Origin: Opitutia bacterium UBA957
GTDB lineage: Bacteria > Verrucomicrobiota > Verrucomicrobiia > Opitutales > UBA953
DNA: 6,197 bases
Direction of reading: 5' to 3'
Assembly: GCA_002293065.1 (NCBI GenBank)
Contig: DBCN01000021.1
Span: 4,519 to 10,715 of the forward strand
A model generated the notes under the pieces. That model made no database searches, was not told the origin of the DNA, and saw only the letters and a list, made by a program, of their open reading frames with translations. Below are positions 1 to 5,452 of this stretch, piece by piece. Each line of letters opens with the position of its first letter. The stretch's first letter is position 1. Made by a program: the position numbers and the translations under genes.

Positions 1-96
1 CTCTACCCTCGACTCTACCCTCGATTCTACCCTCGATTCTACCCTCGATGCTTTGATCGACGCTATCCTCGATCCTGCCCTCGACTCCAACCTCTC
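1..96. repeat. 12-bp tandem repeat, eight units, degenerate at one end
   Basis: Eight consecutive 12-base units fill positions 1 to 96 with no change of phase. The plus-strand unit is CTCTACCCTCGA. Units 1-4 (1-48) are identical apart from a C/T change at the first base. Units 5-8 (49-96) are diverged but keep the period and mostly keep the CTCGA end. The array continues past the left edge, so its full copy number is unknown. The last unit overlaps the stop codon of the thioesterase gene (TGA at 97-95 on the minus strand). A 12-base period is four codons. On the plus strand one frame reads Ser/Ala/Pro-x-Leu/Ile-Asp repeats and stays open to a TGA at 185-187. On the minus strand the thioesterase frame beyond its stop reads Ile/Val-Glu-Gly-Arg repeats. 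A non-coding minisatellite is equally possible. Confidence 0.9.
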
Positions 97-535
97 ACTT
101 CACCAACACCTCGTGCTTGGCCCGGAACTCGTCGCTCCAGGCGGCCGGCTGATGCGTTACGCCATCCATGCGACAAATGGTGCGTGAGGCCTTGGCGTAG
201 AGGATGGCGTGATCTGGGCTCCGGAACTCGACATCCACCGTCAGGCCGGCGGCGCGGACTTTACGGACGCTGAGAATCAGTTTCACGTCGCACTCGGGGC
301 GGATGGCGACGAGGTAGTGTAGGTCGATGTCACGGACCACCACGTAGACATCTGGCGCCACTGCGGGATCGATGGTGTCCTTGCCCATCAAGGCGATGAA
401 CATGACCTTCTGCGCACGCTCCATCATGAGCACGTAATGCGAGTGATGGAGGATCCCGAGCCCGTCGGTCTGGTCGAACCAGGTCCGGATGGTCACGTGG
501 AAAGTCTTGTCAGGCTGGAGTCCGTCGGCGGGCAT
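95..535 (-). CDS. Hotdog-fold acyl-CoA thioesterase (4HBT/YbgC-like family)
   Basis: The protein has 146 residues, the normal size for single-domain 4-hydroxybenzoyl-CoA thioesterase/YbgC-type enzymes, which hydrolyse acyl-CoA or acyl-ACP thioesters in the cytoplasm, usually as oligomers. The family signature is at residues 19-41: W-F-D-Q-T-D-G-L-G-I-L-H-H-S-H-Y followed by E39-R40-A41. It matches the usual TD-x-x-G-x-x-x-H-x-x-Y...ER-A pattern, with Asp24 as the expected catalytic acid and His31 at the conserved position. The middle (about 66-105) has the alternating hydrophobic strands of the hotdog sheet. The ATG at 535 is the first start in frame; the region before it has only a weak AAGG-type ribosome site. 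It follows oleD but is separated from it by a 121-nt palindrome, so co-transcription is uncertain. Its stop lies inside the last unit of the tandem repeat. Substrate cannot be told from sequence; a role beside OleC/OleD is inference from position only. Confidence 0.88.
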   Translation of the reverse strand: MPADGLQPDKTFHVTIRTWFDQTDGLGILHHSHYVLMMERAQKVMFIALMGKDTIDPAVAPDVYVVVRDIDLHYLVAIRPECDVKLILSVRKVRAAGLTVDVEFRSPDHAILYAKASRTICRMDGVTHQPAAWSDEFRAKHEVLVK

Positions 536-572
536 GGGCGCAACCTTGAGGGAAAGCTCTTATCGTGCAAGC

Positions 573-693
573 AACCTCCCATAAAAGGGGTCAGCCCGTT
601 AGTAGGTTACGCTGTTAGTTAGAACGCCCTTTCTGGGGCTCTAAACTAACAGGCAGCCCCCCGCTAACGGCCTGACCCCTTTTATCGGAGGTT
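573..693. repeat. 121-nt imperfect palindrome (REP/BIME- or MITE-like element)
   Basis: The two arms are reverse complements over nearly their whole length. Positions 573-602 pair with 664-693 with only two mismatches (580/686 and 595/671). After a poorly paired patch (603-611 with 653-663), 612-622 pairs with 641-652 around a one-base bulge, and 626-630 pairs with 635-639 around the four-base loop TTCT. Each arm carries the word ATAAAAGGGGTCAG followed by a CCGTTAG block. Words of the AAAAGGGGTCAG kind are, as I recall, common in repeats tied to REP-associated (IS200/IS605-like, Y1) tyrosine transposases, so a non-autonomous element moved in trans is the best guess. No transposase is present here. 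It fills most of the gap between the oleD stop (698) and the thioesterase start (535). In RNA it would fold into a very long hairpin that could end transcription or protect the 3' end of oleCD mRNA. Confidence 0.8.
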
Positions 694-697
694 TATC

Positions 698-1690
698 TTA
701 GGACCTGAACGTCGCGGCGAGTCGGTCGAGCTCGGCCCAAGTGTCGACGGCGGGCTTGAGTCCGAGGTCCCGTTGGGCGGCGGAGACGTCGAACCAATGG
801 TCCTTGGCCAGTTCGACGGCGACGAAGCGGGTCATCGGGGGCTCGCCCTTCAGCGGTAGGATCGTCCAGAGGGCTTCCATGATCGAGCCGATGGCGTACG
901 CGCGTCGCAGCGGCATCTGCTTCGTGACGGGTGGAAGGCCGGCGCCGACCACGAGTCGATTGATGAAGTCCCAAAGGTTCACAGGTTCTCCCTGCGAGAG
1001 GAAATAGGCTTTCCCGTTGGCCCGTCCGGCCAGGAGCGCGTCGAGCGCCCCGAGGTGCGCGTCGGCGGCGGTATCGACGTGGGTGACATCGACCATGTTC
1101 GTGCCGTCCCCGACGATGCGCAGCTTGCCGGCGCGGGCCCGGGCCAGCACGCGTGGGAAGAGGTGATGATCGCCCGGGCCCCAGATGAGGTGCGGACGGA
1201 GCGCGCAGACCTTGAGCGTCTCCGAGGCGGCCTCGAGGGCGCGCCGTTCGGCGGTGGCCTTGGTCTCGGCGTAAGCGCAGAGGAATTCGGTCCCGTAAGG
1301 GAGCGACTCATCGGCCCCGCGGAAGGACTCGCCGTTGAAGACCACGCTCGGGGTGCTCGTGTAGACGAGGGCTTTCACGCCATGTTCACGGCAGGCCTGG
1401 ACGACCGTCTCCGTGCCGGTGATGTTGCTGCGGACGTAGTCATCCCAGCGGCCCCACACGCCGGCCTTGGCGGCGACGTGGAAGACGTAGTCGCAACCTT
1501 TGACCGCCGCGGTCAGCGCGGCGGCGTCCGCGAGGTCGCCGCGATGGAAGGTCACCCGCGGAGCCAGGTCGGCCGCTAGGTCCGAGCGTCCATACACGCG
1601 GACCGCATAACCACGGGCGAGGCAGCGCTCGACCACGGCACGGCCGAGGAAGCCGTTGCCACCGGTGATGAGGACGGAGGGCGGGTTCAT
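698..1690 (-). CDS. oleD: OleD, NADPH-dependent 2-alkyl-3-oxoalkanoate reductase
   Basis: With the start at 1690 this is a 330-residue extended short-chain dehydrogenase (NAD-dependent epimerase/3-beta-HSD type). The nucleotide-binding loop T-G-G-N-G-F-L-G lies at residues 9-16. The catalytic set is Thr/Ser at 111-113 (YTSTPSV) and Tyr140-x3-Lys144 (YAETK). Strings typical of OleD as I know it include AAKAGVWG (73-80), RPHLIWGPGD (165-174), a VGDGTN-type loop (193-198) and GEPPMTRF (282-289). OleD reduces the 2-alkyl-3-ketoacid made by OleA to the 2-alkyl-3-hydroxyacid used by OleC. The start at 1690 overlaps the oleC stop as ATGA, indicating translational coupling; an upstream ATG at 1711 would add seven residues (MDRPHPR) before the first beta strand and is less likely. 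No clear ribosome site precedes it, which fits coupling. The stop is TAA at 700-698, just before the palindrome. A generic sugar epimerase is unlikely given the OleC partner. Confidence 0.9.
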   Translation of the reverse strand: MNPPSVLITGGNGFLGRAVVERCLARGYAVRVYGRSDLAADLAPRVTFHRGDLADAAALTAAVKGCDYVFHVAAKAGVWGRWDDYVRSNITGTETVVQACREHGVKALVYTSTPSVVFNGESFRGADESLPYGTEFLCAYAETKATAERRALEAASETLKVCALRPHLIWGPGDHHLFPRVLARARAGKLRIVGDGTNMVDVTHVDTAADAHLGALDALLAGRANGKAYFLSQGEPVNLWDFINRLVVGAGLPPVTKQMPLRRAYAIGSIMEALWTILPLKGEPPMTRFVAVELAKDHWFDVSAAQRDLGLKPAVDTWAELDRLAATFRS

Positions 1691-3336
1691 GCGCGGGTGC
1701 GGGCGGTCCATTCTTTCGACAGCTGGAGGCGGTGGATCTTGGCGTTGTGCCGGACGTCCACGGGTAATTTCGCTTGAAAGAAGATGTGCGTGATGGCGAC
1801 GGCCTGCGGGTTGTTCGCGGCTTGCGAGCGCAGGGTCGCGATGAATTTTTCGCGTTCGCCCGCATTGGTCGGGAAGTGCCCTTCCTTGGGTTCCACGACC
1901 AGGGCGGGCAAGAGCGGGGCTTTGGTGCCGAGGCCGATGAGCGCGCAGCGAGCGACGTGGGGGTGCGCCCGAAAGGCGGGCTCGAGCGCTTCGGTGTAGA
2001 GGTCGCCCTGCGCGGTCCTGATCTTCTCGGCCCGTCGTCCGAAGAAGCGCAACAACCCGTCCGATCCGATGGCGCCAAGGTCGCCCATGCGGTGCCAGAC
2101 GCTTTCGCCGTCGGGGATCTTGGCCAGCGCGGTCGCGGCGGGTAGTCCGTCATAGGCGCGCGTGACGCTTGGGCCCGTGGCGATGATTTCGCCGACTTCC
2201 CCGGGGGCGCAAGGGGTCGTTTCCGCCAAGGAACCGAGGGCGCTTTCCGTTTCGCGGATGATGCGGATCTCCACGCCAGCGACGGCGCGGCCGACGCACG
2301 TGCCACCGCCGCGGCGGGCCTCCTCGCGGTGCGTCGCGAGCAGTTCGGTCGCCTCAATCGTGCTCACCGGGAGGCACTCCGTGGCGCCGTAAGGCGTGTG
2401 GATCCGCGCTTGCGGGGCGATGCGGCGTAGTTGCTCCAGCAGACCATCGGGTACCGGAGCGCCCGCGATGAGCACGCGTCGCAAGTGCGGCAGGGTGAGT
2501 CGGCGTTGATCGCAGTGGTCGGCGATGCGCGCCCAGATGGCTGGCGAGCCGAAGGAATTAGTCACGCGTTCCGAGAGCAGCGCCGCGACGATCGGTGCAG
2601 GGTCGGCGGAAGCCGGTTTCGTCGGGTTGAGCAAGGGCGTGACGGTCGTCATGCCTAGGGCTGGGTTGAACAGCGCGAAGACCGGCAGCATCGGCATGTC
2701 GACCTCGCCAGGTTCGATGCCGTAGGTTGCGCGGACCAACTCGATCTGCGCGTCGAACATCCCATGCGTGTAGGCGACGCCCTTCGGCGCACCCGTCGAG
2801 CCGGACGTGAATAAAATCGCCGCAGGGTCGTCCGCGGAGAGCACCGCCAGCGGCCGCGGGTCCGCGGAAGCGCCCTGCGCGAGTTGTCGGCACCAGTGGC
2901 GAGTGCCGATGGCCACGCGGTGTTCGAGGCTGTTGAAGGCGGCGAAGGGCAGGAGGCTGAGCCAATGGGCGGCGCGCACGGCGACCAGCGCCGTGGGGCG
3001 GGCGTGGCGTACGCAATTCAGGTAGCTCCGGAAGCCCATCCCGGGGTCGATGGCCACGGGGATGGCGCCGAGTTTCAGCAAGCCGAACATGCAGACGATC
3101 AGGTCGTGGCCGGGGCGGACCGCCAAGAGCACGCGGGTCCCTTGGGTGATCCCCTCGGCATGGAAGACCCGCGCGGCCGCATCGCTGGCTTGGTCGAGTT
3201 GCCGGAAGCTGCAGCGGGCGTGGACGACCCGTCCGGTGGGACTGACCGACAGCGGCGAAAGCGTCGCGGTCAGGTCCGGCGTCTGCGTCGCGGCGGCGCG
3301 GAGGTGTCGGGCGACGTTGCGGCCAGGGTCGTGCAT
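1687..3336 (-). CDS. oleC: OleC, beta-lactone synthetase of olefin biosynthesis (AMP-binding superfamily)
   Basis: This 549-residue protein is a full-length ANL-superfamily adenylating enzyme. The phosphate-binding motif FTSGSTGAPKG is at residues 176-186, the YGATE motif at 316-320, the ribose-binding Asp at 419 in MGDLG, GRRAEKIR at 433-440, and a C-terminal PVDVRHNAKIHR at 525-536 carrying Lys533. The N-terminal stretch VLLAVRPGHD...KLGAIPVAIDPGMG (69-101) and the PVDVRHNAKI ending are what I associate with OleC rather than with ordinary acyl-CoA synthetases. OleC activates the 2-alkyl-3-hydroxyacid from OleD with ATP and closes it to a beta-lactone, which OleB decarboxylates to the cis-olefin. 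The ATG at 3336 has a short TAGG ribosome-site candidate about five bases upstream. That site sits immediately after a terminator-like hairpin (3375-3352), leaving little room for a promoter. It is followed by oleD with a 4-base overlap. OleA and OleB are not in the window. Confidence 0.9.
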   Translation of the reverse strand: MHDPGRNVARHLRAAATQTPDLTATLSPLSVSPTGRVVHARCSFRQLDQASDAAARVFHAEGITQGTRVLLAVRPGHDLIVCMFGLLKLGAIPVAIDPGMGFRSYLNCVRHARPTALVAVRAAHWLSLLPFAAFNSLEHRVAIGTRHWCRQLAQGASADPRPLAVLSADDPAAILFTSGSTGAPKGVAYTHGMFDAQIELVRATYGIEPGEVDMPMLPVFALFNPALGMTTVTPLLNPTKPASADPAPIVAALLSERVTNSFGSPAIWARIADHCDQRRLTLPHLRRVLIAGAPVPDGLLEQLRRIAPQARIHTPYGATECLPVSTIEATELLATHREEARRGGGTCVGRAVAGVEIRIIRETESALGSLAETTPCAPGEVGEIIATGPSVTRAYDGLPAATALAKIPDGESVWHRMGDLGAIGSDGLLRFFGRRAEKIRTAQGDLYTEALEPAFRAHPHVARCALIGLGTKAPLLPALVVEPKEGHFPTNAGEREKFIATLRSQAANNPQAVAITHIFFQAKLPVDVRHNAKIHRLQLSKEWTARTRA

Positions 3337-3351
3337 TTTGCCTAGAAACGA

Positions 3352-3375
3352 AGAAGCCCCGTTTCCGGGGCTTCT
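3352..3375 (-). terminator. Terminator-like hairpin between the lipoprotein gene and oleC
   Basis: A perfect 9-bp stem (3352-3360 with 3367-3375) closes a six-base loop. Read on the minus strand, it is GC-rich in the middle and is followed by a moderately T-rich run (TCGTTTCT). It lies 20 bases after the lipoprotein stop codon (3397-3395) and 15 bases before the oleC ATG. On the plus strand no T run follows, so it is assigned to minus-strand transcripts. The imperfect T run suggests partial rather than complete termination. Confidence 0.6.
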
Positions 3376-3394
3376 GCAAGGCCTCTTGTGAGGT

Positions 3395-3658
3395 TTAGTA
3401 GTCGGTGATCGTGATCGCGCCCCAGAGGAGGACGATCCGGTCGCCCGAGGACGTCCGTCGGCTGTAGAGCTCGTTGGTGCTCACGCGGACCGTAGCGTTG
3501 TTGTTCGCCGAGTAGGAACCAGGTTCGGTGCGGATGATGCCAAGGAAATTGTGGCTAGGCTCGAGGGAGACCGCCTTACCGTGGTTCGGGGTGTCGTAAG
3601 TGTGGCATCCGACCAGACCGGCGGAGGCGATGAGGGTGGCAAGGGCGAGCTGCTTCAT
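3395..3658 (-). CDS. Small predicted lipoprotein of unknown function
   Basis: Starting at ATG 3658 the product has 87 residues. It begins with a textbook lipoprotein signal: MKQ, a hydrophobic run (LALATLIASAG) and the lipobox L15-V16-G17-C18, so Cys18 should be lipidated after signal peptidase II cleavage. The mature part of about 70 residues is polar with a hydrophobic end (RIVLLWGAITITDY) and no domain I recognise. A farther upstream ATG at 3703 would add 15 proline-rich residues ahead of the signal and is unlikely. No Shine-Dalgarno sequence precedes 3658; the leader is C-rich on the coding strand. The gene starts 55 bases after the prepilin peptidase stop and is followed by a terminator-like hairpin, then oleC. 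A Gly/Trp-Gly-rich surface lipoprotein beside olefin genes could be an envelope protein, but nothing shows a functional tie. Confidence 0.75.
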   Translation of the reverse strand: MKQLALATLIASAGLVGCHTYDTPNHGKAVSLEPSHNFLGIIRTEPGSYSANNNATVRVSTNELYSRRTSSGDRIVLLWGAITITDY

Positions 3659-3662
3659 GGTT

Positions 3663-3697
3663 GGGGGTGGGTTTATTTGGGAGAGGGGGGGAGGGGG
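3663..3697 (+). other. G-run tract with G-quadruplex potential
   Basis: The plus strand carries five runs of at least three G: 3663-3667, 3669-3671, 3679-3681, 3685-3691 and 3693-3697. They are separated by loops of 1, 7, 3 and 1 bases, which satisfies the usual four-run G-quadruplex pattern. The tract lies directly in front of the lipoprotein start, on the template strand of that gene, so the corresponding RNA is C-rich and would not itself fold into a quadruplex. Confidence 0.6.
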
Positions 3698-3703
3698 TGA
3701 CAA
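3672..3703 (-). promoter_or_regulatory. Weak candidate promoter for the lipoprotein gene
   Basis: On the minus strand TTGTCA (3703-3698) differs by one base from the sigma-70 -35 consensus. It stands just after the prepilin peptidase stop. An A/T patch (AAATAAA, 3678-3672) follows after about 18-20 bases of C-rich spacer, but it is a poor match to TATAAT and the spacing is long. If real, transcription would start a few bases before the ATG at 3658 and could also serve oleCD by readthrough. This is a weak call. Confidence 0.2.
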
Positions 3704-3713
3704 GCCAGAAACC

Positions 3714-4568
3714 TCAGCCAGTTACCCAGAGGTGCCAGGCTTGAATCAATTCGGGGCCTCGGAAGAACCAAATAGCCCCGGCAATCGCTAGGCTAGGCAC
3801 GAAGGGGACGTGACTATCGGTCTCTTTTTTGGTGAAAACCGCGATAACCATCGGGAATTTGAGCAGGACCCCGATGACCGCCCCGCCGAAGAGGCAGAAG
3901 ACCGCCCCTTGCCAGCCGCAGAAGGCCCCGACCCCGGCGCAAAGGATGATGTCGGCTTCACCCATGGCTTCTTGGCCCATCAGGATGCCCCCAATCGTCC
4001 GAATCCACCAAACGAGGGCCGTGCCCACGGCGATCCCGATCAGCGAGTCGCCGGCGGCCTGCAGGCGGTTGATGACCTCCAGCGTGGCCCCGGTTTCGCC
4101 GTGGAGCGAAGGGACGAGGACCGAGAAAAGCAGGCCGAGTCCCACCAGGGCAAGGTTGGGGGCATCGGGCACCATCATATCGTCCAGATCGCAACCCGCC
4201 AAGACGATGAGCAAAGGCAGGAAGACCGCGGCGATGGCTGCCTTGAGCGGAGGGAGCGTCAGGATGGCCACTGCGAAGAGCACGGCGGTCAGGAGTTCGA
4301 CGATCGGGTAGCGGACGGAAATCGAGGCCCCGCAGCAGCGGGCTTTGCCGCGCAAGGCCAGCCAGCCGAAGACCGGGATATTCAGCCACCAGGGGATCAA
4401 CTGCCCGCAAGCGCAGCGCGACGCCGGCGTGACGACGGATTCTTCCTTGGGTAAGCGATGGATGCAGACGTTGAGGAAACTTCCGATGCAGGCACCCACC
4501 GCGCCGGCACAGACGGCGGAGACCGCGGGATGCAAGGCGATGAAGATTTGGACGTCGACGAGGGTCAT
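3714..4568 (-). CDS. pilD: Type IV prepilin peptidase (A24 family, inner membrane)
   Basis: The 284-residue protein is the usual length for PilD/GspO-type peptidases, which cut the leader from type IV pilins or type II secretion pseudopilins and methylate the new N-terminus. The N-terminal part has the family strings GSFLNVCIHRLP (29-40), NIPVFGWLALRGK (63-75) and SVRYPIVE (84-91). Several hydrophobic segments follow. The two aspartates expected for catalysis are Asp127 in GCDLDD and Asp206 in GEAD. Two departures are visible. The cysteine motifs read R-C-A-C-G (51-55) and A-R-C-C-G (76-80) where many homologues have two CxxC pairs. The second aspartate motif is GEAD where GxGD is usual. The start at 4568 overlaps the aroE stop as ATGA; a longer reading upstream to 4955 only reads aroE out of frame. 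No pilin or secretion gene is in the window, so its substrate is unknown. The symbol is by family, not proven orthology. Confidence 0.9.
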   Translation of the reverse strand: MTLVDVQIFIALHPAVSAVCAGAVGACIGSFLNVCIHRLPKEESVVTPASRCACGQLIPWWLNIPVFGWLALRGKARCCGASISVRYPIVELLTAVLFAVAILTLPPLKAAIAAVFLPLLIVLAGCDLDDMMVPDAPNLALVGLGLLFSVLVPSLHGETGATLEVINRLQAAGDSLIGIAVGTALVWWIRTIGGILMGQEAMGEADIILCAGVGAFCGWQGAVFCLFGGAVIGVLLKFPMVIAVFTKKETDSHVPFVPSLAIAGAIWFFRGPELIQAWHLWVTG

Positions 4569-5452
4569 GGGTTCACGGGGGGCTCGCCGAGCGCGGAGCG
4601 CATCGGGGCGGCAGGAGGCATGATGCCCGTCCACAGCTGGAAGGCGAGCGCTCCTTGCCAGCGAAGCATGGGGCGTCCGTCGCAACCGTTGACGCCGCGG
4701 GCGGCCGCCGCCTGCAGCAACTGCGAGGGGTGCGTCCCGTAGGTCGTATCGAAAACGAACTGCCCAGGGCGGAGCAATTCCGGGGGCAGCGGCGACGCGT
4801 CGGTCGACTTCAATCCCAGCGTGGTGCAGTTGACGATGACGGCATCCGCGGGAAGGCTCGGGCTCTCGCCCGCGCGGGCGCGCGGATCGGCCAAGGCGGC
4901 GGCGAGGGCCTCGCCTTTGGCGACATCGCGGTTGACGATGCGGAGCTCGCTGCACCCCGCGGCGAGGCAGGCGGCGGCGACCGCCCGGGCGGCACCCCCC
5001 GCACCGAGCAAGCGGACCGGTCGCCCCGAGATGCCGTGGCCACTGCGTTCCCGCAGGGCTTCGAGGAAGCCTCGCCCATCGGTGGTGTGGCCAGCCCAGC
5101 CCGTGGCGGTGGGCACGAGGGTGTTCACGGATTCCGCGCGCCGGGCTTCGTCGGAAAGTTCGGACACCAGCGTGAGCGCTTGGATCTTATGGGGCACCGT
5201 CAGGTTGAGGCCGGCGAAGCCCAGTTCACGCAGGCGCAACAAGGCCGCGGGGAGTTCCGCGGCGGTGATGTGCACGCGCAGGTAGCTGAGCGATGCGAGG
5301 TGCGGGTGGGTCGAGCGTAAGGCCGCGAGCGCGGCGTTGTGCATCGCCGGGCTCAAGGAATGCGCGATGGGGTCGCCGAGCACGCCGAGCTGTGGGTGCG
5401 GGAAGGTCCGCGTGCGGAGGTCCGCCAGCGTCAAGGTGTCAGGCGCGCTCAT
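4565..5452 (-). CDS. aroE: Shikimate dehydrogenase (NADP+)
   Basis: The 295-residue cytoplasmic enzyme reduces 3-dehydroshikimate to shikimate in aromatic amino acid synthesis. The substrate-binding domain shows LGDPIAHSLSPAMHN (25-39) with Ser32 and Ser34, NLTVPHK (83-89) with catalytic Lys89, Asn110, and TTDGRGF (123-129) with the paired catalytic Asp125. The NADP domain has the loop GAGGAA (150-155) and VNRD (173-176). The C-terminus has DTTYG (235-239) and PMLRWQGALAF (261-271) with Gln266. All key residues are present, so the enzyme should be active. The ATG at 5452 places the N-terminus at the normal distance before the first motif; an in-frame ATG at 5554 would add 34 residues that are only the shadow of the upstream gene. 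It overlaps the upstream gene by 14 bases and the prepilin peptidase by 4, so the three are probably one operon. Confidence 0.95.
   Translation of the reverse strand: MSAPDTLTLADLRTRTFPHPQLGVLGDPIAHSLSPAMHNAALAALRSTHPHLASLSYLRVHITAAELPAALLRLRELGFAGLNLTVPHKIQALTLVSELSDEARRAESVNTLVPTATGWAGHTTDGRGFLEALRERSGHGISGRPVRLLGAGGAARAVAAACLAAGCSELRIVNRDVAKGEALAAALADPRARAGESPSLPADAVIVNCTTLGLKSTDASPLPPELLRPGQFVFDTTYGTHPSQLLQAAAARGVNGCDGRPMLRWQGALAFQLWTGIMPPAAPMRSALGEPPVNP

Noticed and set aside
1..50. Ile-Glu-Gly-Arg repeats as an engineered protease tag or vector sequence
   Set aside because: The units drift gradually and flank a native gene; the resemblance to a Factor Xa site is a coincidence of a simple repeat.
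1..96. CRISPR array
   Set aside because: Units are contiguous 12-mers without spacers, and there are no cas genes.
437..622. Plus-strand 61-codon reading frame
   Set aside because: It is antisense to the thioesterase start and ends inside the palindrome; its tail is just a translation of the repeat arm.
1055..1579. Long plus-strand reading frame (174 codons)
   Set aside because: Antisense to oleD in high-GC DNA; Gly/Arg/Ala/Asp-rich with no domain, a typical shadow.
1440..2357. Minus-strand 305-codon reading frame
   Set aside because: Overlaps oleC and oleD out of frame, with Arg/Pro/Ser-rich content and no motifs.
3810..4454. Long plus-strand reading frame (214 codons)
   Set aside because: Antisense to the prepilin peptidase; strongly biased Asp/Glu/Gly/Arg composition expected from reading membrane-protein codons backwards.
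4655..5320. Long plus-strand reading frame (221 codons)
   Set aside because: Antisense to aroE, whose catalytic motifs are intact; no recognisable fold in this frame.
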